Shown here one piece after another: positions 46,861 through 59,097 of a stretch of DNA of 64,000 bases. Source of the stretch: Dastarcus helophoroides (lineage: Eukaryota; Arthropoda; Insecta; Coleoptera; Bothrideridae). The notes under the pieces were generated by a model. That model was not told the origin of the DNA and searched no databases. It was given only the letters and a program-made list of their open reading frames with translations. Both the position numbers and the translations under genes were made by a program. The stretch lies in contig CM053328.1 of assembly GCA_028583605.1 (NCBI GenBank), forward strand, positions 34,428,722 to 34,492,721, in the 5' to 3' direction. Position 1 is the first letter of the stretch; each line of letters starts with the position of its first letter.

Positions 46861-49800
46861 AAAAGTCAAATTTTATATAAAAAATTGTTCTTAAATTTAA
46901 ACTTCTCAAAATTTACTCTTTAAATTTGATATTTTTTTATTTGTTTCTAACCTTTCAACTTCAAAACTAAATTTCGACGTTGAAATCTGTAATTCACTTT
47001 TAAAACCAAATTTCGTCTTTTTTATATAAAAATATTTATAAACAAGGGCGTAGGCGGGGTTTCGTGCAGGGGGGGGGAGGGGTAAGAATCATTTTAAAAA
47101 ATTCATAAAATAAATTGAACCGGAAAATGTTCCGGTTGAGTATATGTATATATTCATTTAACTACATGAACTGAGGAGTCGAATTTTCAAATTAACTTTG
47201 AAATTTGAAAATAGAGGCGAACTTTGCGAAAAAAGTCAGAAAATTGAATCTAAAATAAAAACCGAAACGATATTTAAAAAATACCGTTGAAATATCGAAA
47301 AAAATTGAAATCTCTTGAAGGTGGAATTTTGTCAAAAAAAGACGTAATTTTCAAAAAAGTTGGAACTTTGTGAACAACATTTCACTGTAAGTGGAGATTT
47401 CCAGAAGCATAAAACATCATTATTAATCAATCAAATTAACAGATTAACTTTGAAATTTGGAAATAGAGCTGAACTTTGCGAAAACAGTCAGAAAATTGTA
47501 TCTAAAATAAAAACCGAACCTTTCGGAAAACTTGGAAAACTATCGAAATTTGAAAGATTTCAAAAATAAGGATTTTTCAAAAATACCGTCAAAATTTCGA
47601 AAAAAAAAGGTTGAAATCTCTTGAAGAAAAGTGAACATTTTCAAGAGAAAATTTAATTTTAAGAAAAACGAATTCCGAGGAAAAAACGAATTTTGCGAAA
47701 AAGTTGCAATGTTTAGAAAATTGTGTTTAAAAAAACTCCTAACCTAGCAAAAAATCTCAAAAAATGTTGAATATTTGGAAAAATTATATGTTTAAAGCGG
47801 GAATTTTGTGAAAAAAAACGTAATTTTCAGAAAAAAGTTGGACCTTTGAAAAAAATTTTTCACTGTAAGTGGAGATTTTCAAAAGCATAAAACATCCCTA
47901 TTTGAAGTACGAATCAAAATTTCCAGAATAGGACAAATTTTGACAAACATGAAATTTTCGGAAATTTAAATTAAAAATAAATCAGGAAAACCGAATATTA
48001 AAAAAAAGAAAGTTCAATTTTGAGAGAAAATGTAGAATAAAATCGTAATTTTGAAAGCGACGAATTTAGAGAAAACCCTATTTTGGAAAACGATTTTTTA
48101 GGAAACCAAAATTGAATAAAAACTCGACCTTTCGAAAGGACTCGAAAAATGCTGAAAATTCTAAAAATGTCAAAATATTTCCAAAGGCCAAATATTGTGA
48201 AAAAATTTGCGATTTCCAAAAACACTTTTTTCGAAAGTATTACTTTTTTATTCTAATTTTGGCCTAATATTTAAATTTCAATAAAGAAATTGAATGTTCA
48301 AGAAATCTTTGTCTCGAAATTACTCAAAAATATTTTTCTCAACATTTTTAATTTTTCATAATATGCCGCTCGAATTTAGAGAAAACAGACGAATTTTGAG
48401 AAAACTGAAATTTAAAGGAAAAGCTAATTTCGAGGAAAAAGTCCAGAAAGTTCCAGACACACATCGCATTTTGACAAAATTTCGAAAATGAGGCGAAATA
48501 TGCAGTTAAAATTTGTGGAGTCAAATTTAAAAAGGTCAAGATTTAAAAAAAAAAGACAAATATTCAGAAAAGTAGCAGAATCTTGATAAAAAAAAATGAT
48601 TTCCGAAAGAAGGGTCCAAAAAGTAGAATTTTGAGAATAAGTCGAAATTTCAAAACAGACAAATTTAAATTAATTTTAAGAGAAAAATTCAACATTTTTA
48701 GCAAAGCTGAATATAGAATTTTGATACGAAAATGTCGAAAAAAAGCAGATTTTAAAAAACCTCCCAAAATTTCTGAAAAATTAAATTCTAAAAAACCAAA
48801 ATCTTCAGTAAATCCTGATGTTCATAAAAATAAAGGAATTTAAGAAAACGAAATCTTTGAAAAACCGTCGACGTTTCTAGAAAAACTACCAAATGAAGCA
48901 TCAAAGATCGAATTTTTCCAAAAAAATTCAAACTGTAAGAAAAAGTACAATTTTGAGAATAGGCGTATGTGAAAAAAACGAATCTTAAAAAAAGTTATAA
49001 TTTTTGAAAGAAAAATACGAATTTCCAGAAAAAATATTTAGACTTCCAGGAAAATGAGGATGGGATTTTAGGATAAATTTTAAATTTGCGAAAAAAGACG
49101 AATTTTGTAGAAAAATATCCAAGTTTCGATTTTTTTAAATCGAAATTTTATTTTAAAATTATAAAAAAAATTGCGCATTCTATTTCAATAGTTTCTGCTC
49201 ACATTCAATTTTGCACCGTCAAGAACTACAAAAAATTAGAGAAACATGGTATTACTTCAATGGAAATTTGGATTTTTTTTTCTTGAAAAACAAAAAAAGA
49301 TCGAAATTTTGAGAAAAAAGTCGAAATTTAGTAAACATTGGAAATTCTTCACAGAGAGTTAAATGTTGTCAAAATTTTGGAAAAAGGACAAATTTTGAGA
49401 AAAATGTAATTTTTAGATATTTTTCTTGACCGCTTGAAACAGAGGCAGACATGCGCTCTGATCTGCCCCACTCTAAGTGAGAAAATGTTCAATATTGAGA
49501 TAAAAGTCAAAATTTTGTGAAACAAGTTCTACGTCAGTTATAAATAATTCCAGGAAAAATTTTCTCAAAATATTTGTCTTTTTAGAAAATTTTTAAAATA
49601 AATCATTATAAAAATTTCCAGATAAATATTTTTATCAAAAAATCAAACAAATTTTAAGGAAAGAGGTAGATCTTAATAAAAAAGTCAAAACTTTCAGAAA
49701 ATCAAAATTTAACAAAAGTCGAAGTTTCCGAAAAAAAAACAAATTTTGAGAAATGGTAAAACTTCAAAAATAAAACGATGAATTTTGAGATAAAAATTCG

Positions 49801-49900
49801 AAATTTTAACTAAAGTCGGATTTTGAGGAAAGAAATCTAATTTTAGGAATAAATTTGAAATTTTGAAAGAAATTTATGAACAAAAACGAGAAATAAGCCG
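46860..49900. repeat. A-rich degenerate block
   Basis: GAAATTTTGAGAAAAA-type text, A-rich on plus. The GAACTTTG...ACATTTCACTGTAAGTGGAG segment recurs at 47362-47400 and 47845-47877, about 480 bp apart, so some higher-order order exists. A G-run (GCAGGGGGGGGGAGGGG) lies at 47066. Confidence 0.65.
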
Positions 49901-50580
49901 AAATTTTGCGAAAGTGTCAATACCTTAAAGAAGAATGAACTTTGTCGAATGGAATTTTTTTAGAGCAAGTCTGAAAGATGAACATAAATTGTCGTTTAAC
50001 TGCATGAGCCAGGGGGGGGGCAAGCGCCCTACTCTGCCTTATTCTAGCTACGCCTGTGTTTATTAATGTAGAAATTTTTAAGGGTTTTGATTTCTTTTTG
50101 CAAATTTCAGCACATTCAAAGACTGAAAGTTCTTTTGACGAATTCATAAAACTGCGTAAAATGATGACTGATATCGAAAATTTGGCAAAACTGAAAATTT
50201 AGCTTGAAATTATAATCTTTGGCTTTAAAGTTAAAATTCAGAGATTTACTCAACATTTCAAAATTATACATTAAATTTCTAATCAAGTAGGCATCTAATT
50301 TTGAAATATTAGTGACAGACTGCCTTAAAACTGGATGCTAGTTACATCTCATTAAAAAAAGTGGTAATTAACAATTATAGAACTTGGACAAAAACATAAA
50401 AAATCCTACTTTAAAATATGTGCCGCCAGGGGTGGACCGCCCTTATCGCTCCCACTATGTACGCCCCTGTTTCTAACTCAGAATTAAAAAAAATATTTAA
50501 TAAATTCTCAAATTCTCGTTGAAATAGCGAGTAAATTCCATTTATGAAAAAATTCAAAAAAAGCGTCGAATACGATCCTG
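49901..50580. other. Transposon-terminus-like fragments
   Basis: CTAGCTACGCCTGTG (50045) and CTATGTACGCCCCTG (50455) on plus, and CAAGGGCGTAGGCGG (47043), resemble the CAGGGGCGTAGCTAG-type ends common in insect DNA transposons. They may mark two nested decayed elements. No coding content was seen. Confidence 0.35.
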
Positions 50581-50584
50581 CCCC

Positions 50585-51000
50585 TTGAATGCAATCACTT
50601 AACAAGGACGCAAGATGCGAAACAGCTAACCACGGACAGAAAGCGACAATAAAGGATAACCGAATAGGAGTCGGAACGTGTCAGGACGATGCACAATAAA
50701 CCGCGAACAGCACGCCAGAAAGAGATGGTAATACGGCCAATCCCAGACGCGGTTTTTGAGGCCTCGACGCGGTTAGTCCCTCCTCTAACACGCCGCACAT
50801 GGAGCCACCCTCCCACCTATTTTCAGCTTTCAGCTGTTTTCAGCGAGAAGCGTCGACGGTTCGTTCGGCGCTAGATCCGTTTCAGCACGAAGGGCGACGC
50901 CAGCTTCTGTAGCATTATAAACTCTCTGTAGTGGCCGCATCGACCGCTCTTATAGTTAGTCGAGGGCAAGGTGTCGCAAGTAGCAACTTTTTTTTTGTCA
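50585..51000. promoter_or_regulatory. GC-rich unique island, possible promoter or regulatory DNA
   Basis: About 400 bp of sharply higher GC and CpG content (GAGGCCTCGACGCGGTTAGT, GAAGCGTCGACGGTTCGTTC) sit between AT-rich blocks. Open frames on both strands reach 60-73 codons without domains. The composition fits an unmethylated promoter or first exon of an unseen gene, or foreign transposon DNA. Assignment is inference. Confidence 0.3.
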
Positions 51001-51126
51001 GATACTGGAACTGGCTGCGTTTGGATGTTGAGGGTAAACGGAAAAATTAATGGGGTTTGAAAAAATACTGAAATACCAATCACATCATTCAGAAAAATTC
51101 CTCAATTGCCAATAAAGTAACAATTT

Positions 51127-51540
51127 TGGTGGAACGGACTTGTCCTTGGTTATCTTCAAAAACTGAAATGTGAATCTTGTCCCCTGAAACCAAGAAAGAT
51201 TAAAAAAAACACAACAAAGGTTGCTTTAACGTATTTCGATAGCCAAGCTATCATCTTCAGAGAGATACTCATCATCTCTAGGTTGCTCTAACGCGTTTCG
51301 ATAGTCAAGCTATCATCTTCAGAGAGATACTCATCATCTCTCTGAAGATAATAGCTTGGCTTTCGAAACGCCTTAGAGCAACCTTTTTTTGATGGAACGG
51401 ACTGGTCCTTGCTTATCTTCAAAAATTGAAACACAGAACTTGTCCCCTGAAACCAAGAAAAATTAAAAAACACAACAAAGGTTGCTCTAACGCGTTTCGA
51501 CAGCCAAGCTGTCATCTTCAGAGAGAAACTAACATCTAAT
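51127..51540. mobile_element. Penelope-like element 3' terminal repeats, nested and partly inverted
   Basis: Four hammerhead-like segments lie here: minus at about 51220-51264, minus at 51284-51324, plus at 51327-51376, and minus at 51485-51525. The minus copies at 51127-51260 and 51398-51525 each run through the full terminal sequence (CTCTAACGCGTTTCGA..., GAAACCAAGAAAGATT, AGGACCAGTCCGTTCCA). The second directly follows the coding remnant to its right, so this is the element's own 3' terminus. Confidence 0.9.
51485..51525 (-). ncRNA. Hammerhead-like ribozyme at the 3' end of the Penelope-like element
   Basis: Minus strand, 51525 to 51485. Stem I is CTCT with AGAG. The box is CTGAAGAT. Stem II GACAGC/GCTGTC is perfect with loop TTG. 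Then come GAAA, stem III AC-GC-GT (two pairs with a two-base loop), and U as the residue before cleavage (51489). The single deviation from the textbook core is the extra U between CUGAAGA and stem II. It is present in all copies of this family in the window except 60.7 kb, which has C. Confidence 0.7.
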
Positions 51541-51639
51541 CTTAAAATTAACCCTTATATACTAAGAATATTCACTTCGTGCGTGATCGGCCGCACCCGA
51601 ACGCGCATCCAATCATACACGTCGTTGTGTCACAATTTC

Positions 51640-52233
51640 TTATCTATCAACCTTAACTATTTTTAACAGGGATGAATGGCCTAAAGGTCCAGCGCAACCA
51701 TTCATAAGGTTGTTTCCAGCCTTATGGATGGCTAAGCTCTCACATGCATTTAACATATAATTCTTATTAACTACTCTTAACAATTTAATATCATTATCTA
51801 TCCTATGATCTAATTCAAAAGCATGTCGAGCCACACTTGACTTCTCAGTTCTTCCGTACCTCAAATGAGCCAAATGTTCTTTGAGTCGGATTTTAAGAGA
51901 TCGTCTAGTTTGTCCAACATACTTTTGAGGACAATCCCTACATGAAATTTGGTAAATACCAGACTTATCTGTTTGCTCTACTTTATCCTTTAAACTACCT
52001 AAAAGCGAATTTAATTTTCCATTAGAAGTATAAATAACCCGAAAACCCTGATTTCGTAAAATTCCACCCAAACCCTGCGTGAGCGAGGGTTCAAATGGAA
52101 GTGAGACGAATTTAAAGTTTTTGTTTTCATCAGCTCGGAAAGTTGTAGTATTCACCAATTCACATTTAAATTTTTTCTTATTAATAATTTTATAAATAAT
52201 ATTTGGATCGAATCCATTAACTTCTCAACCTTT
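51640..52233 (-). pseudogene. Penelope-like element, C-terminal GIY-YIG endonuclease remnant
   Basis: The minus frame stays open from about 52233 to a stop at 51640. The C-terminal half holds a GIY-YIG nuclease: SGIYQISCRDCPQKYVGQTR (from about 51958) has the GIY and YVG pair and the QTRR signature. SLKIRLKEHLAHLRYGRTEK follows, then SSVARHAFELDHRI, and an ESLAIHK stretch with the expected glutamate. The CxxC (CRDC) insertion is typical of Penelope-type GIY-YIG domains. The reverse transcriptase part is missing: homology stops near 52230, where a short inverted piece of the terminal repeat (AACCTTTGTTGTGTTTTTTA, 52227) begins. The remnant has no internal stop, so the loss is recent or the domain is intact but truncated at its 5' side. 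Confidence 0.9.
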
Positions 52234-52249
52234 GTTGTGTTTTTTAATC

Positions 52250-52600
52250 GTAAGATTTTAAAGACAAATTTGTCAGCTAAATGTCATTAAGTCACTGTGC
52301 AATTTGTACAGCTTCTATTTCCATGACAATTCCTATCTTATTTAATTTCGGTATATTATATTCATGCTATCATTGATATACTGTTATAGTTTCTAGCACT
52401 TCAGTCATCTCACATTATTGAATATCATCAGAGATAATTGTTCTAGCGCAATGACGGTAATAAGTATACAAATTAAAATTGTTTGACGTATTAACATGGC
52501 AGTATTTTAATTGCGACCTTCTGGAAGTTTGGATTTGTTTTTGAAAATCCCTTTTACTCGAAATTGAATCGCTCTTTTAATAAAATAGTAAACACATTGA
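52250..52600. other. Short unique stretch between the Penelope remnant and the T-rich block
   Basis: AT-rich DNA without recognisable features. It may include the original target site of the truncated insertion. Confidence 0.3.
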
Positions 52601-54659
52601 GAATAATAATAATTTAAACATTTTGACAAAAATATGTTTGGAAATTTTGGCTTTCTCAAAATTAGTCCCTTTTTCTCGAAATTTCGACTCATCTTCAAAA
52701 TTCGTTGTTTTTTTATGGCTTGTCTCAAATTTGATTTAAACTGCGACTAGATTTTCGAAATTGCATCATTTTTCTGGACATTTTAACTTTCCATTAAAAA
52801 TCCTTCTTTATTCTTAAAAGAGCGCTATTTTTCCCAAATATCACCATTTCCGAGTATTTCGACTTTTATTTAAAATTCGACCTATTTAAATTTGCTCCTA
52901 AAAATGCTGACTTGTCTCGAAATTTCTACTTTTGTCTCAAAATTTGACATGTTTTCGAAAATTTTAGGTTTTTTTCGTGATTTATTATTTTCTCAAAAGT
53001 TTGACTGTTCTCGACGTATGATTTTTTTAATTTCACTTTTCAAGAATTTTGCTTTTTTCGAGTTCGAGATTTTTGACAAAATTTCGATTTTTTTTTAAAT
53101 TTATGACCTCTTTCGAAATTATTTTTCTATTTTTCTAAAAATTCTTCTTGTTCACAAAATTTTGATTTACACTCTCAAATTTCTAGGCTTTCTTTTAACA
53201 TTATTTCCCTAGAAAATTTCTGGATTTTTCTCGGAATTACAAATTTTTATAAAAAATGTCGACCTTTTTGAAATACGATTTCTTTTCAAATTTTTCATTT
53301 TTCTCAAAATTTCAACTTTTTAGCCAAAATTCAAGTTTTTGAAAGTTCGACTTTTGTTGTTTTTTTCCGAAATTTCAACTTTTTCATTGAAATTCAGTTT
53401 TTGATTTAACTTTACTGTCAAAATTTCATTCCATTTAGGTTTCTGTAGAAAATTTTGATTTTTTAAATTCGACAATCTTGGAAGCTTCGAATTTATTTTG
53501 AAAACTTGTTTTTTTTTCTTTTGAAATTTTATATTTTTTCTTAAAATTTAAAGTTTTGCTTAAAGTGTTCTTGACTTGTTCTTAAAATTTCGACTTTTAT
53601 TCTAAAATTGATTATTGTCGAAATGACGACTTTTTCACTCTTCTTCGTCTTTTTTATAATTACAACTTATATCGAGGTTTTTCTTTAAATTCAAGTTTTA
53701 TCTTAAATTTTGACTTTATTTAGAAAATCCTGAATCTTCACATTTTTTAAAATCATTCCATTTCTTCGTAACTCCTTAAATTTTCCAAAAATGCAGTTTT
53801 TTTCTCACAATTTAGACTTTCTCCAATTTGGTTTCCTAGGAGTTTCGACTTGTTTTTTTTAAATTCGCCTTTTATATACTTGTTTAGACGATCTTTCAAT
53901 AAAAAAATAAAAAGCTTCGAATAAAATAATACTTTGGTAGTTCTGACAAAAATAATTTTGAAGATTTTGACTTTTTTTTCAAAATTTATTTTTTTTTCAT
54001 TTTGAAATTGCAACCTATACTCAAGATTTGATTTTTTTAAATTATCGTTTACAACTAAATTGTGACTTTTTTACGAAATGTCATTCTTTTTTTTTAGAAA
54101 TTTAAACTGCCTTTTCAAAATTCCCCTTATTCTTGAAATTTCGCCAATTTTTTTAAGTAATCCATTTTTTCTGAATATTTCGACTTTGATTTAAAATTCG
54201 ACTTTTCAAACATTTCAAGTTGTTTCTAAAAATATTCCTTTTTCTTCAAATTTGCACTTTTAACCCAAAATTCTCTCATCGTTTCTACTTCTGAAAAGTA
54301 CCACTTTCCTTCGAAATTTTGACTTTTTCTCGGAATTTACTTTTTTCTCGAAGTTTTAATTCTATTCTCGAAATATATGACTATTTTCCTAAAATTTGAC
54401 GTTCTCTTGATTTCCACTATTCTTAAAGTTCAACATTTTTCTGTTTTAAAATTATTTTATTATTTATTCCAAAAATTCCTCTTGTTCTCAAAATTTTTAT
54501 TGACTCAAAATTTAATCCTTTCTTTCAACATCATACTTTCTCTGCGTAATTTGAACTTTTTTCTCGAAATTTCAAAGTGTTTCTAAAAATATCCCCCTTT
54601 CCAAAATTTGATTTTTTTGCGGAGATTTTTGCAACATTTTTAAATTCTTCATTAAAATT

Positions 54660-54795
54660 CAAAAATTGGAATACAAATCTTGTCCCTTGAAAGCAAGAAA
54701 GATTAAAAAACACAACAAAGATTGCTCTTACGCGTTTCGATAGCCTAGCTATCATCTTCGTCTTTATATCTCTCTCTGAAGATGATAGCTTTTTT
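54660..54795 (-). mobile_element. Penelope-type terminal repeat copy, degraded
   Basis: Minus copy from about 54757 down to 54660 (CAAATCTTGTCCCTTGAAAG to GCGTTTCGATAGCCTAGCTA). The ribozyme box is altered (the plus strand reads CATCTTCGTC). A plus-oriented CTCTGAAGATGATAGC fragment follows at 54772. Confidence 0.8.
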
Positions 54796-57190
54796 GTTTT
54801 TTAAAATATCAACTTATTTCAAAATTTGATTTTTGCTACGTCTCTTAATTGTTCTCAAAATTTTTAGTTTTCATGGAAATTAACTTATTTTGAAAGTTTG
54901 ACCTCATTTTCAAAATATTTTAAAATTTGTGTTTCGGTGGCAAATTTCGACCTTTTAAAGTTAACGATTTTGTCGAGGTTTTGAATTTATTTTTCAAATT
55001 TGTCTTTTCTCTTGAAATTTTATAATTTTTTAAAATTGGAGCTGAAAATTTCGGAATTCGACATTTTTTTCAAAAGTTTTGAGTTTTTTTTTCAAAATTT
55101 GTGACCCTTTTCCTATTTTTTTTCAATATTAGTCTTATTTTTAAAATTTTGATTCCCTCTCAAAATTCCATGCATTGTCTCAACATTTTACCTATTTTTA
55201 ACTCTTACCTGTTTTTTAACTCTTATTGAAATTTTAAGCTATTTTAAAAAATTTCGACCTTTTTCAAAATTGGATTTTTTGGAGATTTCTTATCTTTTCT
55301 CAAAATTTTCAATTTTAAACGAAAGTTAATTATTTTGAAAGTTTTTATTCTCATAACTTCTTAAAATTTGATTTTCTGTGGAAAATTACCACCTTTTACA
55401 TTCGATAATTTTATCGAAGTTTCGAATGTATTTTTAAAATTCGTCATTCCTTTCGAAATGTTATAATTTTCTAAAATTGGAGCTAAAAATTTTAAAATTT
55501 GACATTTTTCTCAAACTTTTTTTCAAAAGTTGTCACCTTATTCGAGATTACTTTCCCATTTTTTTCAAAATTCGTCTATTCTCAAAATTTGGAAGTACCT
55601 TCAAAATTCCACGCTTGCTTCTCACATTTTACCTTCTCTGGGACATTTCACCTCTTTCCTCGAAATTCTAAGTTTCCCTAAAAAATTTCAGCTTTTTCCA
55701 AAATTCGGTAATCTTTTACAATTTCTTCATTTTTTTGAACATATCAAATTGTCTTAGAAATTCGGTTATTTTGAAAACTTTATTCTAAAAATTTCTTAAA
55801 GTTTGAGTTTCTGTGGAAAACTTCCACCTTTCAAATTCTACAATTTTTTCGAAGTTTCGAAGTTATTTTCAAAATTCGTCTGCCCTTGCAAAATTTTATT
55901 AAATTTCTTGAAAATTCCGGTTTTGCTAGAAATTTCAAGTGTTTTTTAAATACATCTTATTTTTAAAAAGAAGCAATTATTTGTTAATTTTGACATTTTT
56001 TTTATCAAAAGGTTTTCTCTGGGAAATTTCTCTTTTTCCTTATTTTTCTCAAAATTGAAATTTTTCTTTAAATTTTGACGTTTATTGCAGTTTTCGGTAT
56101 TTTTTGTTTTTTGAATTTCGATTTTTATCTCTTTCTCTTTAAATTTCGACTTTTTCGGTGCCAAAATTACGTCGATATTTTGATAAAATAAGGATTAATT
56201 TCGATAGCAATAATTTTGTTGGTAAATATCAAAAAAATTACTCATAAAAATTTGCAAGATTTTTTTTTAGAAATTCCGAAATTCAATTTTTTAAAAATTG
56301 CTCCATTTTTCGCAAAATTTTGACTTTTTGTCAAAGTCCAATTTTTGGAAATTTTGAGGTTATTTTCAAGATTTCCTAAAATTTAACTTTATCTGGGGTA
56401 TTTCGACATTCGATATTTTTCTCAAAGTTTCGAATTTATTTTCAAAATTTTTCACATCTTTCCAAGTTTTATAATTTTTTTGAAATTTGTTTTTTGTTGA
56501 TAATTTCAAGTCTTTTTAAATACGTCTTGTCTCGAAAAAAAAAACAATTATTCTTAAAATTTGACATTCTTTTTTCTAAAAATTTGGCTTTCTTTAGAAA
56601 ACTATTTTTTCCTCGAAAAGCTGGATTTTTTTATAAAATTTTTCCATTTTTTGGCTCCTTTGTTTTTCATTACTTCATCTGTTTTTTGAGATTGCTTAAT
56701 TTTTGTGAAATTTCAAATTTCTCTGAAAATTTCGACATTTATCTTAGACATTTTGTATTTCTTGCTATTTTGATTTTTTTCTCGAAATACACCACGTCTT
56801 TTTTTCGAAATTTCTACATTTTTGTCAATATTTTTTCTTATCTAAAACTTAGATTGAACTTTTAATAAAAATACGCAGAAGTTTTGATAACATTTTCTAA
56901 GAAAAATCCAAAAGAATATTCTCAAAATATTTCAACTTTTTATGGACATTTTAATATTCGATATTTTTCGAGATTCCTACATTTTTCTCAACATTTCTAT
57001 TTCTTTACAAAATGTTTTTCAAAGTTTATTTTGTTTTCAAATTTTTTTATATAATTTGACTTTATCTGGATAATTTCAACTTTTTCAATTCGAATGTTTT
57101 CTCCAAATTATGAATTCATTTTCAAAATTTGTCTCTTTTTCGATGTTTTGTAATTTTTCTTGAACTTCCAGTTTTGCTGAGAATTGAAAG

Positions 57191-57367
57191 CAAGGATCTT
57201 CAACCTCGGGCCGCATGCGGCCTGCTGGGTAATTTCTTATGGCCCCATAGACTAAAAAAAATATTTATTTTATTGATGCGTGGTAAAGTGACGTGAAGGA
57301 ATGTGGCTTTTCGGAAGATTTGAAATCGATTGTTGGCCCTTGCACTAAAAAAAGCTAAAGACCCCTG
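57191..57367. mobile_element. 177-bp hAT-like MITE with target site duplication
   Basis: Ends are CAAGGATCTTCAACC (left) and, on the other strand, CAGGGGTCTTTAGC (right), which match the hAT-type CAGGGGTCTT terminus. It is flanked by ATTGAAAG (57183-57190) and ATTTAAAG (57368-57375), an 8-bp duplication with one mismatch, as expected for hAT insertion. The interior is GC-richer (GGGCCGCATGCGGCC) and non-coding. It is related in type to the end at 3.5 kb. Confidence 0.8.
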
Positions 57368-57542
57368 ATTTAAAGTGCTTTTAGAATAGATCATTATTCT
57401 TAAAATGTGATTGTTTTTTCAGAAAATTTGACTTTCTCTGAGAAATTTTAACTTTTTTCAAAAAAGGACATTTTTTTCGGAAATTTGATTTTCGATGAGA
57501 AATTCTGACGTTTTTTTTTGAAATTTTAAACATTTTTTTTTA

Positions 57543-57702
57543 AATTGAAATACAGAACTTGTTTCCTGAAACCAAGAAAGATTAAAAAACAGAACAAAGG
57601 TTGCTCTAAGGCGTTTCGATAAGCAAGCTGTCATCTTCAGAGAGAAACTGTCTATATTTCAATTTTTGAAGATAACATAGGACCAGTCCGTTCCACAATT
57701 TT
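57543..57702 (-). mobile_element. Penelope-type terminal repeat copy with inverted tail
   Basis: Minus copy at 57543-57648 with CTGAAGAT box, GAAA and AGAG kept (plus strand CTCTAAGGCGTTTCGATAAG, then GTCATCTTCAGAGAG). Stem II is weakened. It is followed by a plus-oriented fragment TTTCAATTTTTGAAGATAAC to GGACCAGTCCGTTCCAC at 57656-57697. Confidence 0.8.
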
Positions 57703-58671
57703 TTTTTAAAGTTGCACTTTTTTAAATCGGATCGAGATTTTTCATTTCTGAAAATTCGGATTTATTAGGCAATTTTGGCGTTTATCTTAATCTTTGGCAT
57801 TATCTGTTTCTTAAAATATCGATTTTTCTAGAAATACCACAAAAATTTCGACTTTTTCGTAAAAATTTTTTAATTTTCTCAAAACTAGGTCGAAATTTTA
57901 ACAAAATTAGGGCAAGAATGTTGATAACACTAATTTTTTCGAAAATATATCGATGAAAATAATTCTTGAAAAATTTCAACCTTTTTCTCAAAATTTCAAA
58001 ATTAGATTGCTTCATTTTTCTCAAAATTTCAACTCTTTCATCAAATTTAAATTTTTTTGACGGTATGACTATCTTTATTATCTTCGATTTCTTAAAGTTT
58101 GGTTTTATCTAGAAAATTTTGAGTTTCTAAATTTGATAATTTTTCAAAGTTTCGAATTTATTTTCAAAATTTGTTTTTTCTTTCGAAATTTTATAATATT
58201 TGTTAACATTGGAGCTTTACTGGGAATTTCAATAATACGTTTTGTACTATTATTATTATTATTCTTAAAATTCGATGTTTTTTTCTGGTAATTTTGGCGT
58301 TTATCTCAATCTTCAGCACTTTCTGTTCCTTGAAATTTCGATTTTTTTAGAAATACCACGAAAATTTCGACTTTTTCGTAAAAATTTGTCAATTTTCCCA
58401 AATCTAAGTGAAAGTTTTAACATAATTAGTCAACAATGTTGATAACAATAAAATTTGGGAAAATATTTTGAGAAAAATTATTCTTGAAAACTATAAACTT
58501 TTTTTTCAAAATTTCAAATTTTTGAGATTGCTTTATTTTTCGCAACTTCTTCATCAAATTTAAATTTTTTGAAAGTATAAGTTTATCTTCATTATCTTCG
58601 ATTTCTTCTTTCGATTTGTTAAAATTTGCTTAAGTTTGATATTTTTTCTGGAAATTTAGCTTTCCTAAAGT

Positions 58672-58707
58672 TTTTTGAAGATAACCAAGGACTAGTCCTT
58701 TGCAACA
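58672..58707 (+). mobile_element. Penelope-type terminal repeat, distal fragment
   Basis: Only the outer end is present: TTTTGAAGATAACCAAGGAC then TAGTCCTTTGCAAC. Confidence 0.6.
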
Positions 58708-58889
58708 AAATTTTAGTTTTTTTTATAACATTTTGAACTTTTAACTGAAACTACCATCCTTTTTTAAATTTGTTAGAGATGTTTTTATCTTTCTTAAAAT
58801 TCGAATTTCCCTGGAAATTTGGAGGTTTATTCCAATCTTCAGTAGTATCTGTTTCAAAAAATTTTGATTTTTTTCTCGAAATACCACAA

Positions 58890-59097
58890 GTTGAAATACA
58901 AATCTTATCTGCTGAAACCAAAAAAGATTAAGAAACACAACAGAGTTTGCTCTAACGTGTTTCGATGGCCAAGATATCATTTTCGGAGAGATCTCTCAGA
59001 GTATCTCTGTGTTTTCTTAATCTTTCTTGGTTTCAGGGGATAAGATTTGTGTTTTAATTTTTGAATATAACCAAGGACCAATCCGTTCCATCGAATC
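58890..59097. mobile_element. Penelope-type terminal repeats, inverted pair
   Basis: A minus copy (58890-58990, with CTCTAACGTGTTTCGATGGC and a decayed ATCATTTTCGGAGAG box) is joined to a plus copy (about 59010-59095, CTTAATCTTTCTTGGTTTCA to AGGACCAATCCGTTCCATC). The ribozyme box is mutated (CTGAAGAT has become CCGAAAAT). Confidence 0.8.

Noticed and set aside
47043..50057. A single 3-kb transposon with CAAGGGCGTAGG/CTACGCCTGTG ends
   Set aside because: The ends are short and imperfect, no target duplication was seen and the interior is the generic A-rich block. They are more likely independent fragments.
56494..56865. 123-codon plus-strand open frame
   Set aside because: Almost entirely Phe, Leu, Ser, Lys and Ile from T-rich repeat text. 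There is no domain and no unique sequence.
59010..59095. Independent small gene from the spliced-looking TTTCTTGGTTTCAGGGG text
   Set aside because: The TTTCAG/GGG phrase mimics a splice acceptor, but it is the constant part of the Penelope-type terminal repeat and recurs in every copy.
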